This document shows positions 27,683 to 35,357 of a stretch of DNA of 56,456 bases, piece after piece (within the stretch, counting starts at the first letter, position 1; the number at the start of each line of letters is the position of its first letter). A program made the translations under genes and the position numbers. The notes under the pieces are model-generated. The model made no database searches, was not told where the DNA came from, and saw only the letters and a list, made by a program, of their open reading frames with translations. The DNA comes from Neisseria wadsworthii 9715. GTDB lineage: Bacteria > Pseudomonadota > Gammaproteobacteria > Burkholderiales > Neisseriaceae. The stretch lies in assembly GCF_000227765.1 (NCBI RefSeq), contig NZ_JH165159.1, forward strand, positions 1,522,694 through 1,579,149. Direction: 5' to 3'.

Positions 27683-27804
27683 CTATTACTCCGATTGTTG
27701 TTGTGTAATGAGGCTTAATCTTACCACCCGGAATCATTTGTCATGCTCAACTTATGAGGTTTATCGAAACACATTCTTGTTCGCAGATTCAGACAGGCAT
27801 ACGC

Positions 27805-28446
27805 TTATTCTGCGTCCGGCTGGTTTTCCGGCGCTGCGGCTTGGAATTCGGGTAACTTCAGGCATTCGGCATTAATGCGTTGGATAGTAGGGAAAGCATT
27901 CAAATCGCATCTAAAACGGTAGGCATTGTAAACTTGCGGAATCAGGCAACAGTCGGCCAACGTGGGCGCATCGCCATGGCAGAAGCGGCCGGTTTGCACC
28001 GATTGCAGCATGGTTTCCAAAGCGGTAAAGCTTTCGTGAATCCAATGGCGGTACCATTCTGTTTTAGCGGCTTCGCTTGCACCCAATTGGTTTTGCAAGT
28101 ATTGCAGCACTCTCAAATTGTTTAAAGGATGGGTGTCGCAGGCAATCAACTGGGCTAGAGCGCGCACGCGGGCGCGTTCGGCGGGTGCGGCGGGGAGCAG
28201 GGGATGCTCGGGATGGGTTTCGTCCAAATACTCGATGATAGCCAGTGATTGGGTAAATATTTGCCCTTTATCTTCCAAAGAAGGAACGAGTTTTTGCGGA
28301 TTTAGCGCTGCATATTCAGGCAATCTTTGCTCGCCGCCTTGCTTGACCAAGTGAATGAATGCAGTATCGTAAGCCAGTTTTTTCAGGTTCAGGGCGATGC
28401 GCACGCGATAGGCGGCAGAGCTTCGATAATAAGAATAGAGTTTCAT
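27805..28446 (-). CDS. maiA: maleylacetoacetate isomerase (zeta-class GST)
   Basis: A 213-residue glutathione transferase-fold isomerase. The N-terminal SSAAYRVRIALNLK corresponds to the zeta-class active site (usually SSCSWRVRIAL), here with Ala in place of the Cys. LVPSLEDKG and the C-terminal domain are typical. It converts maleylacetoacetate to fumarylacetoacetate with glutathione. The ATG at 28446 is preferred over an in-frame GTG at 28464, since AAGGAT lies between. The start follows a 34-bp palindrome made of two fused DUS. Maleylpyruvate isomerase is a possible alternative activity. Confidence 0.88.
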   Translation of the reverse strand: MKLYSYYRSSAAYRVRIALNLKKLAYDTAFIHLVKQGGEQRLPEYAALNPQKLVPSLEDKGQIFTQSLAIIEYLDETHPEHPLLPAAPAERARVRALAQLIACDTHPLNNLRVLQYLQNQLGASEAAKTEWYRHWIHESFTALETMLQSVQTGRFCHGDAPTLADCCLIPQVYNAYRFRCDLNAFPTIQRINAECLKLPEFQAAAPENQPDAE

Positions 28447-28461
28447 AAACGGATCCTTCGG

Positions 28462-28495
28462 CACGGTTTTCAGACAGGCCTGTCTGAAAACCGTG
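28462..28495. repeat. perfect 34-bp palindrome of two fused DUS
   Basis: Arms of 17 bp (CACGGTTTTCAGACAGG and its complement) with no spacer, between the nhaC stop and the maiA start. The DUS core is shared (each half matches 11 of 12), and the matching flanks CACGGTT/AACCGTG extend it. No U-tract follows in the minus direction; the maiA ribosome-binding site begins directly after it. Confidence 0.9.
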
Positions 28496-28503
28496 TGTAC
28501 AAA

Positions 28504-29895
28504 TTATGTGGGTTCTTCTTCTGCTTTGCTCAACGTTAATCCCGTGAATCCGAACACAAGCGTCAACGTCAAACTCAGATAGCAAAAGAAAGCATAAGGT
28601 AAATAATCAATTACTTGCACGCCCAATACGTTGCTGATAAACACGCCGCACACGCTCCAGGGTACCAGAGGGTTGATAACGGTGCCGGCGTCTTCTACGG
28701 TGCGCGAGATATTGCGCGGATGCAGCCCCAGCCTTTCATAAACCGGCTTGAAAGTGTTACCGGCCAAGAGCAGGCTCAAGTATTGTTCGCCGATTAACAC
28801 GTTGATGCCTAACGATGTAGCGGCTACGGTAAAGGTGGCGCGCCCGGCGTTCGTCAGTACATGGCCCACTCCGGCCAAAAGTGCCGGTAAAACGCCTAAA
28901 GTGTTTAATAGCCCACCCAAGCTTAAAGCCAGAATCACGATGGTTTGGGTAAAAAACATACTATTGATGCCGCCGCGCGAAATCAGCTTGCCCACTTCGC
29001 CTAAATCTACACCTTCATTAGGCTTGTAGCCTGTGAAAAAGTAGCTGCCCAGCTGAGAAATTGAGGGGCTGCTGTGGATAAACGTGATGAGTAGGGCGGT
29101 TAGAATCGTGGCGATAATGGTGTAAATAGCGTTTACTTTTTTAATAGCCAAAACCAGTAACACAAAGAAAGGAAGCAGAGTATAGCCGTGCACCAAACCG
29201 CTGGCCTCCAATTGCGTTTTGAAAGCCTGCACACCGGCCAAATCAGCGGAGTTGAGGTTACCGGACAAAATCCAAAATATAATCGCGGTAATCACAAAGG
29301 CGGGCAGGGTGGTATACATCATGTTTCGGATATGCTCAAACAAATCAATGCCCACTATTGATGCAGCAATACTGGTGGTGTCGGAAAGCGGCGACATTTT
29401 GTCTCCGAAAAAAGCACCGGATACCACCGCTCCGGCCACAATTGCCGGATTTGCAGCAAACGCGCTGCCCATGCCGATAAAGGCCACGCCCAAAGTGGCG
29501 CAAGTGGTAAGGCTGCTGCCTATAGCCATACCGATAATACCGGTAAGCAAAAAAGCGGAAAGATAAAATATTTTTGGCGAAATCAGCTCGAAGCCGTAAT
29601 AAATCAAGGTGGGAATCGAGCCGGCCATCATCAGTGCGGAAACCAACAGGCCGATGAAGAAAAAGAGATAGATCGCGCCGATTCCCGATACCACACCCGA
29701 AGCCATGCCGCTTTGCATGTTTTTAAACGATATCTTTTTGTATTTGCCGAATACCAGTAAACCGCACAATACGAAAATCACCGATAAATGCGGCACCCAT
29801 TCAAAACCGATCATGGTTATGCCCATCACGACAACCACCATCACGGCAATCAATAAAGCCTCCCGCGGCCTCATTCTCAATAATGCTTTATCCAT
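28504..29895 (-). CDS. NhaC family Na+/H+ antiporter-like transporter
   Basis: A 463-residue, roughly 12-helix inner-membrane protein of the NhaC family. Conserved blocks include SGAFFGDKMSPLSDTTSIAAS and LINPLVPWSVCG-like NPLVPWSVCGVF. The ATG at 29895 is chosen because AGGAGGAGCAC immediately precedes it; an ATG at 29916 lies upstream of that site. Some NhaC relatives exchange organic acids (malate/lactate), and membership of a tyrosine-catabolic cluster raises the possibility of aromatic amino acid or dicarboxylate transport. That is inference. Confidence 0.88.
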   Translation of the reverse strand: MDKALLRMRPREALLIAVMVVVVMGITMIGFEWVPHLSVIFVLCGLLVFGKYKKISFKNMQSGMASGVVSGIGAIYLFFFIGLLVSALMMAGSIPTLIYYGFELISPKIFYLSAFLLTGIIGMAIGSSLTTCATLGVAFIGMGSAFAANPAIVAGAVVSGAFFGDKMSPLSDTTSIAASIVGIDLFEHIRNMMYTTLPAFVITAIIFWILSGNLNSADLAGVQAFKTQLEASGLVHGYTLLPFFVLLVLAIKKVNAIYTIIATILTALLITFIHSSPSISQLGSYFFTGYKPNEGVDLGEVGKLISRGGINSMFFTQTIVILALSLGGLLNTLGVLPALLAGVGHVLTNAGRATFTVAATSLGINVLIGEQYLSLLLAGNTFKPVYERLGLHPRNISRTVEDAGTVINPLVPWSVCGVFISNVLGVQVIDYLPYAFFCYLSLTLTLVFGFTGLTLSKAEEEPT

Positions 29896-30001
29896 GTGCT
29901 CCTCCTCTTTTTTCATTTTGTGGTTTTAATGCGCAAAGTATTAATTCGGTACGCATCGTTTTTTATTGCAGCACTTGTTAATAAATCTATATTGGATGCA
30001 A

Positions 30002-30041
30002 TGCCTGTCTGAAAATGATGCCGTGTACTTTCAGACAGGCA
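30002..30041. repeat. inverted DUS pair
   Basis: Copies at 30002-30013 and 30030-30041 between the fumarylacetoacetate hydrolase gene and nhaC. It may form a hairpin at the end of the hpd-to-fah transcript, though no T-run follows in the minus direction. It is the last DUS before a 5.3-kb stretch without any. Confidence 0.75.
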
Positions 30042-30052
30042 TGGGTTTAAGG

Positions 30053-31054
30053 TTAGTATTTCGTGTTTACCTTATTAATGATGGTGCCGAAAATATTGTT
30101 GCCATTCTTATCCAGCATTTCGATTTCCACCACATCGCCATGCTGCATAAACGGTGTTTTCGGCTCGCCGGTTTCAATGGTTTCATACATGCGCAGCTCC
30201 GCCAAGCAGCAATAACCTACGCCGCCGTTTTCTACTGAAGAGCCGTAAAGATCGTTTTGCTTATTGGAAACCGTGCCCGAACCGATAATCGAACCGGCGG
30301 CTGCATTGCGTGTTTTGGTCACATGTGACAAAAGGCGTCCGAAGTCGAAAGTCATATCATCGCCGGCATTCGGAAAGCCGAACGGCTTGCCGTTGAGGGT
30401 TACGCGCAAAGGCAGGTGAACTTTATTGTCTTTCCATGCATCGCCCAATTCATCGGGCGTAACGGCCACGGGGCTGAACGCGCTGGCGGGTTTGCTTTGG
30501 AAGAAACCGAAACCTTTGGCTAGCTCTGCAGGAATCAAATTGCGCAGCGACACATCGTTTACCAGCATAACCAAACGGATGGCTTTTGCAGCTTCCTCAG
30601 GCCTAGCGCCTTGTTTCACATCGCCGCTGATAACCACCACTTCCGCTTCAAAATCAATGCCCCATTCCGGCTGGGCGAGAATCTCATCGCGGGGGCCGAT
30701 AAAGCTGTCCGAACCGCCTTGATACATCAAAGGATCATCGTAAAATGATTCGGGCACTTCCGAATTGCGGGCTTTGCGCACCAATTCCACATGGTTGAGA
30801 TAAGCCGAGCCGTCTGCCCATTGGTAAGCGCGCGGCAAGGGCGAATGGCATTTTTCAGGGTCGAATGCTTCGCCTTTTTCGGGGTTGGCATTCAAGTCGT
30901 CATAAACGGCTTTCAAACTTTCTTCCGCTTGCTCCCAATCATCCAAAGCAGCCTGCAGGGTTTGGATTTCCGGCAATACATAACGGCTCAAATCACGGCT
31001 AACGACCACCAAACGGCCATCACGACCGCCTTGTTTCAATGTTGCTAATTTCAT
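30053..31054 (-). CDS. fahA: fumarylacetoacetate hydrolase family protein
   Basis: A 333-residue FAH-fold hydrolase, the short bacterial form (animal FAH is about 420). Metal ligands are likely E136 and E138 (DFEAEVVV) and D167 (NDVSLR); GSGTVSNKQ near 265-273 is the substrate-side loop. It should split fumarylacetoacetate into fumarate and acetoacetate. AAGGAAAAAAC precedes the ATG. It follows the VOC gene on the same strand with an 89-bp gap. Fumarylpyruvate hydrolase of a gentisate route is an alternative, but hpd in the same cluster favours the homogentisate route. Confidence 0.9.
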   Translation of the reverse strand: MKLATLKQGGRDGRLVVVSRDLSRYVLPEIQTLQAALDDWEQAEESLKAVYDDLNANPEKGEAFDPEKCHSPLPRAYQWADGSAYLNHVELVRKARNSEVPESFYDDPLMYQGGSDSFIGPRDEILAQPEWGIDFEAEVVVISGDVKQGARPEEAAKAIRLVMLVNDVSLRNLIPAELAKGFGFFQSKPASAFSPVAVTPDELGDAWKDNKVHLPLRVTLNGKPFGFPNAGDDMTFDFGRLLSHVTKTRNAAAGSIIGSGTVSNKQNDLYGSSVENGGVGYCCLAELRMYETIETGEPKTPFMQHGDVVEIEMLDKNGNNIFGTIINKVNTKY

Positions 31055-31143
31055 GTTTTTTCCTTCTTAGTCTTTTCAGGCTCTATCTCGAAATACGGTT
31101 TTCATTTTCATCATTAAGCACGGCTGAATAACGTGAACATTGA

Positions 31144-31689
31144 TTAGACTTCCGGCGGTTCCGTACCGTCGTGGATCCAGCGGGCGTGCTGCGGAGCGCG
31201 TTTGGTTTCCGCCCATTCGTTAAGCATATCCCATTTCACTTTATCCAAAGCCCGGTTCATTTTTTCGGTGGCAATGTCGCAAGCCAGTTCAATGCGGTGG
31301 CCGCTCGGGTCAAAGAAATAAATAGATTTAAACAAAGTATGGTTTACAGGCCCGAGCACATCGACGCCTTCGGCAATCAGCTTATCTTTGGTTGCCAACA
31401 GTTTTTCCATGCTTTCCACTTTGAAAGCAATATGCTGAGTCCACACCGGAGTGTTCGGATCACGCCCCATTTCGGGTTTGGTAGGCAATTCGAAAAATGC
31501 CAGAATATTGCCGCCGCCTGCATCCAAAAAAATATGCATATACGGATCAGGTTCGCCGGTAGAAGGCACTTTGTCTTCCGCAATCGCCAATACAAAGTCC
31601 ATATCCAAATGTTTTTGATACCATTCAACGGTTTCTTTCGCGTCTTTGCAGCGGTAAGCAGCGTGGTGTACGCCTTGAGTAATAGCCAT
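31144..31689 (-). CDS. VOC superfamily protein, candidate ring-cleaving dioxygenase
   Basis: A 181-residue protein with two beta-alpha-beta-beta-beta units, the vicinal oxygen chelate fold. Potential metal ligands stand in the family positions: H8 or H9 at the start of strand 1, E67 (ILAFFE), H86 (QHIAF) and E134 (HRIEL), a glyoxalase-I-like set that also contains the two-His-one-Glu triad of type I extradiol dioxygenases. A C-terminal helix-rich tail (about 140-181) goes beyond glyoxalase I. It is flanked by the transporter and fahA genes in an hpd cluster lacking hmgA, so it may open the homogentisate ring. Glyoxalase or an accessory role remains possible. GGAG precedes the ATG. Confidence 0.7.
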   Translation of the reverse strand: MAITQGVHHAAYRCKDAKETVEWYQKHLDMDFVLAIAEDKVPSTGEPDPYMHIFLDAGGGNILAFFELPTKPEMGRDPNTPVWTQHIAFKVESMEKLLATKDKLIAEGVDVLGPVNHTLFKSIYFFDPSGHRIELACDIATEKMNRALDKVKWDMLNEWAETKRAPQHARWIHDGTEPPEV

Positions 31690-31719
31690 GATATTTCTCC
31701 TTCATGGTGTAATGGAAAA

Positions 31720-33033
31720 TTATGCTTTGGCAATGCCGAGCATTTTCTGTAAAAAGAGGAAAGCAATAATCACAACAGACGGTACGGCAACGAAATAAAA
31801 CAGTTGCTGCGGGCTCAAATTACCTGCCTGTACCAGCCAGCCTCCCAAAACCGGCCCGATAACCGAACCGATACGGCCGACACCTAAACTCCAACCCACC
31901 CCAGTAGTACGGTACTCGGTAGGATAGTAATTGGCTGCCATTGCATTGATTGCGGGCTGGCCGCCGATTACGGTGAATCCGATTACAAACACGACTGCAA
32001 AAAACACTCCGATAGATCCAACTGTGCTGCCCAGAACCGCTATCGATAAGGCCGATACAGCAAAACACGGTATCAGCACTTTGTAGAAACCCTGTCTGTC
32101 GATAATGCGCCCCATCAGCACCGTACCAATCGTGCCTCCCAATTGAAGCGTTGCACCAACCAACACCGCAGTTTCCAGCGACATACCGGTTTGCTTGGCT
32201 AAGGTGGGCATCCAGCTTGATAAAAAGTAGAGTGCAATCATGTTCATCAGACTGATAACCCAAATTGTCAGTGTGAAGGTATGGCGGCCGTGTTCAAATA
32301 AAGCCTTAACCGGCATGCTGCCTTGAGCTTTGGCAGTCTGAACGCTATCAGGCAGCGGCTGGCCCGGATAAAATTCTCCCAATACACGACGTACCCTCGG
32401 ATCTTGAGGATTGCGAAGCGCCAAATATTGCAGCGATTCAGGCATGTATTTGATCATCACGCCGAGTAATAAAAAAGGCAACACACCACCAACTAAAAAT
32501 ACCGATTCCCAGCCAAAGCGCGGAATCAGAAACGCCGCCAAAAAACCGCCCAGCATCGCGCCTATGGTAAATCCGCAAGAAATCATCATCATGACTGAGA
32601 TTCGCTGGTGTTTGGGTGTAATCTCTCCGCACAAAGCCATTGCATTCGGCATAATCGCACCCAAGCCCAAGCCTGTAATAAACCGCAGCACCACAAGTTG
32701 GGTAACGTTCTCAACAAAAGCTGTGGCGGTCATACATAAAGCAAAAAACAATGTGCTCCACAGTAAAATCGGACGACGGCCGAATTTGTCGGAAAAATAG
32801 CTGAATACCAAAGAACCGATTAACAAACCGAATAATCCTGAACCGAATACTGCTCCCAATTCAGATTTCTCAATCTGCCAATCCTGTAAAATAGCCGGTG
32901 CGGCATAGCTTACCGATTGAACGTCAAATCCGTCTAATACCATCAAAATTCCGCAAATTACCAAAATCCAATATTGGCGTTTGCCTAAAGGGCGATTATC
33001 AATAATCTCTGAAAGGTAAGGCTGTTGACTCAA
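31720..33033 (-). CDS. MFS aromatic-acid:H+ symporter (AAHS family)
   Basis: A 437-residue, 12-helix transporter. LDGFDVQSVSYAAPAI in helix 1 (D34-G-F-D37) is the aromatic-acid signature of the AAHS family (PcaK, BenK, MhpT), and SDKFGRRP is the loop 2-3 MFS motif. Probable cargo is a hydroxylated aromatic acid such as 4-hydroxyphenylpyruvate, 4-hydroxyphenylacetate or homogentisate. It appears to start at TTG (33033): GGAG lies seven bases before it and no ATG is available nearby. It sits between hpd and the VOC gene. Confidence 0.88.
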   Translation of the reverse strand: MSQQPYLSEIIDNRPLGKRQYWILVICGILMVLDGFDVQSVSYAAPAILQDWQIEKSELGAVFGSGLFGLLIGSLVFSYFSDKFGRRPILLWSTLFFALCMTATAFVENVTQLVVLRFITGLGLGAIMPNAMALCGEITPKHQRISVMMMISCGFTIGAMLGGFLAAFLIPRFGWESVFLVGGVLPFLLLGVMIKYMPESLQYLALRNPQDPRVRRVLGEFYPGQPLPDSVQTAKAQGSMPVKALFEHGRHTFTLTIWVISLMNMIALYFLSSWMPTLAKQTGMSLETAVLVGATLQLGGTIGTVLMGRIIDRQGFYKVLIPCFAVSALSIAVLGSTVGSIGVFFAVVFVIGFTVIGGQPAINAMAANYYPTEYRTTGVGWSLGVGRIGSVIGPVLGGWLVQAGNLSPQQLFYFVAVPSVVIIAFLFLQKMLGIAKA

Positions 33034-33069
33034 TGTATTTCTCCAATTTTTATTTTAAAAAGCAAAGGC

Positions 33070-33111
33070 CGTTTGATAATTAAAATTATCTATAATGGTT
33101 TTATTCAAACG
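33070..33111 (-). promoter_or_regulatory. candidate operator before the AAHS transporter gene
   Basis: The 104-bp gap between hpd and the transporter gene contains a 16-bp palindrome at 33075-33090 (GATAATT-AA-AATTATC) inside a wider inverted repeat, CGTTTGA at 33070-33076 and TCAAACG at 33105-33111. AT-rich dyads of this sort are typical of LysR-type binding sites. The divergent LysR protein is the obvious candidate binder, unproven. Confidence 0.35.
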
Positions 33112-33137
33112 ACACTAAAGCCATAATCTGGCGCTAA

Positions 33138-34223
33138 TTATTCCTCTAACATTAACGCACCACGGCGGATCTGATCCCGCTCCAGCGACTCAAACAAAGC
33201 TTTGAAATTACCTTCGCCGAAACCTTCCCGATAATCACCTTTGCGTTGGATGAATTCGAAGAACACAGGGCCCAGTAAGGTTTCGGAAAAGATTTGCAGT
33301 AATAAACGCGGATGGCCGCCTTCGGTTGTGCCGTCCAGCAGAATGCCGCGCGCGCGCAATTCATCTGCCGGCTCGCCGTGTCCCGGCAGCCTTTCATCCA
33401 GCATTTCGTAATAAGTGGCCGGAGGCGCAGTCATTAAGGGAATGCCGGCAGCGCACAATTGATCTATGGTTTCCAGAAGGTTGTCGCTCAACAGGGCAAT
33501 GTGCTGGATGCCTTCGCCGCCGAACTGCATCAGATACTCCTCAATCTGGCCGCCGCCCTGTTTGGCTTCTTCGTTTAAAGGGATGCGGATCAAACCGTCC
33601 GGTGCAGTCATCGCACGGCTGGTGAGGCCTGTGTATTCGCCTTTGATATCGAAATAACGGATTTCTTTGAAGTTAAAAAGCTTTTCATAAAAGCCTGCCC
33701 AATAATCCATGCGGCCGCGGTAAACATTGTGGGTGAGATGATCGACGATTTTCAGGCCGTAGCCGAACGGGTTGCGGTCGACATCAGGTAAAAATTCAAA
33801 GTCGATATCGTAAATGGATTTGCCTTCTTCAAAGCGATCGATCAGATAAAGAGGCGCACCGCCTATACCTTTGATGGCAGGCAGGCGCAGCTCCATCACG
33901 GAAGTGGGAATCTCAATCGGCTGCGCGCCCAATTCCAAAGCGCGGTTGTATGCCTGATGCGCATCACGCACCCTGAATGCCATACCGCAGGCGCTCGGCC
34001 CGTGTTCGGCGGCAAAATAAGCGGCCTCGCTTCTAGGCTCCCGGTTGACAATGAAATTAATGCCGCCCTGACGGTAGAGCAAAACATCTTTGGATCGGTG
34101 CTTTGCAACCAATATAAAGCCCATTTTTTCAAATAAAGGCTCCAAAATATTAGATTCGGGTGAGGCAAATTCAACAAACTCAAAACCACACAAACCCATG
34201 GGGTTGTCAAACAAATCAGCCAT
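33138..34223 (-). CDS. hpd: 4-hydroxyphenylpyruvate dioxygenase
   Basis: A 361-residue Fe(II) dioxygenase converting 4-hydroxyphenylpyruvate to homogentisate. Iron ligands are H162 (VDHLTHNV), H241 (QHIALLS) and E323 ([11 protein letters not shown]), in line with H161/H240/E322 of the Pseudomonas enzyme. The C-terminal helix [15 protein letters not shown] is present. AGAGGAGAAACATT precedes the ATG. It is the first gene of the minus-strand catabolic cluster and diverges from a LysR gene. The tyrosine aminotransferase that would feed it is not in the window. Confidence 0.97.
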   Translation of the reverse strand: MADLFDNPMGLCGFEFVEFASPESNILEPLFEKMGFILVAKHRSKDVLLYRQGGINFIVNREPRSEAAYFAAEHGPSACGMAFRVRDAHQAYNRALELGAQPIEIPTSVMELRLPAIKGIGGAPLYLIDRFEEGKSIYDIDFEFLPDVDRNPFGYGLKIVDHLTHNVYRGRMDYWAGFYEKLFNFKEIRYFDIKGEYTGLTSRAMTAPDGLIRIPLNEEAKQGGGQIEEYLMQFGGEGIQHIALLSDNLLETIDQLCAAGIPLMTAPPATYYEMLDERLPGHGEPADELRARGILLDGTTEGGHPRLLLQIFSETLLGPVFFEFIQRKGDYREGFGEGNFKALFESLERDQIRRGALMLEE

Positions 34224-34401
34224 AATGTTTCTCCTCTTGAATACAGGTTTAAATATTTAAATAAAATTTTATTGGTTAAACGGTTTGTATATCTAGCTGA
34301 TTAAAATTTAGAAAAGTGAGCAATTTGTATGCAATAAATCATAAAACGGCTATTATTTATCAGACAATTAGTTTTTTATTATTTAATTATAAGGTTTTCT
34401 T
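34224..34401. promoter_or_regulatory. divergent hpd-lysR regulatory region
   Basis: A 178-bp, strongly AT-rich gap between divergent genes, the usual site of LysR control and self-control. Several short AT dyads are visible (for example TTTAAAT-A-TTTAAAT around 34250) but none can be assigned as the operator by eye. Confidence 0.5.
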
Positions 34402-35307
34402 ATGAATATTACCCTGCGTCAACTCAAAGCCTTTATTACCGTAGCCGATTGCGGCAGTTTTACCCGTGCAGCCGAGGCGCTGCATCTTACCCAGTCTGCA
34501 TTAAGCGGCTTGATTAAAGAGTTGGAAAATAATTTGGATGTTAAGCTGTTTGACCGAACCACGCGGCAGTTGCATTTATCAGACTATGGCAGCTATTTGC
34601 TGCCTCAGGTAAGAAGAATTATCAATGAAGTATCGGTTTTAGATATTGAATTAAAAAATCTGAAGAATTTTCATCAGGGGCAAGTGCATATCGCTGTTTC
34701 CCAGCAACTCGCCGCTTCTGCTCTACCGGCTGTAATGGCAGCGTTTCAACGCCAATATCCTGATATTCAAACCAATTTGATTGATTGCAGCGTAGAGCAG
34801 GTGTTACAGCGTGTGGAAGACAGCGAGGCAGATTTTGGCTTGGGGCCGGAGCGCACATACGGCAGCGATATTGAATCGGAGCTGCTGTTTAAATTGCCGT
34901 TTTATTTGGTAGTGAGGCCCGAACACCGTTTGGCGGAGCAAAAAACTGTGAATTGGACTGATTTGGCATCGGAGCAGCTCATTACGCTCAGCAGCCCCTT
35001 TACAGACAGGCTTGCGGCAACTTTGCCGCCCGAAACCGCCGAATACATCAAGCATCCGCGATATCGTGTGAATTTCCTCTCGACTGCGCTGGGCATGACC
35101 AAGGCAGGGTTGGGCATAACGATATGCCTGCCATACGCTGCCGACTGGGTAAAGCAGCATGGCCTAGTGATGCGTTTACTCTCTGAGCCGCAAGTAGAAC
35201 GCAGTTTTTTTCTATACCGCCGCCGCAGCCGTGCGCTTTCCCCGGCCGCAGAAGCGTTAAGGGATTTTTTGCATACTTATTCAGAGCAAGCATTTGCGGG
35301 TTTGTAA
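34402..35307 (+). CDS. LysR-type transcriptional regulator
   Basis: A 301-residue regulator. The winged helix-turn-helix is at 1-60 (LRQLKAFITVADCGSFTRAA, then LTQSALSGLIKELE), followed by a linker helix and a two-lobed effector domain (about 90-295). It is divergent from hpd, which suggests it controls the aromatic cluster, with a pathway intermediate as likely effector. AAGGTTTTCTT precedes the ATG. The effector domain includes a near-DUS (ACAGACAGGCTT). Target and ligand are inferred from position only. Confidence 0.9.
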   Translation: MNITLRQLKAFITVADCGSFTRAAEALHLTQSALSGLIKELENNLDVKLFDRTTRQLHLSDYGSYLLPQVRRIINEVSVLDIELKNLKNFHQGQVHIAVSQQLAASALPAVMAAFQRQYPDIQTNLIDCSVEQVLQRVEDSEADFGLGPERTYGSDIESELLFKLPFYLVVRPEHRLAEQKTVNWTDLASEQLITLSSPFTDRLAATLPPETAEYIKHPRYRVNFLSTALGMTKAGLGITICLPYAADWVKQHGLVMRLLSEPQVERSFFLYRRRSRALSPAAEALRDFLHTYSEQAFAGL

Positions 35308-35310
35308 CAA

Positions 35311-35340
35311 TGCCTGTCTGAAAAATAATTCAGACAGGCA
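35311..35340. terminator. inverted DUS pair
   Basis: Copies at 35311-35322 and 35329-35340, 3 bases after the lysR stop and 17 before the convergent gene's stop. Confidence 0.75.
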
Positions 35341-35357
35341 TTGTAGGTTGTGTCAAC

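Noticed and set aside
24290-35307. A gentisate pathway instead of homogentisate
   Set aside because: maiA- and fah-like genes also occur in gentisate routes, but hpd, whose product is homogentisate, is present and has all its iron ligands; no gentisate dioxygenase is seen.
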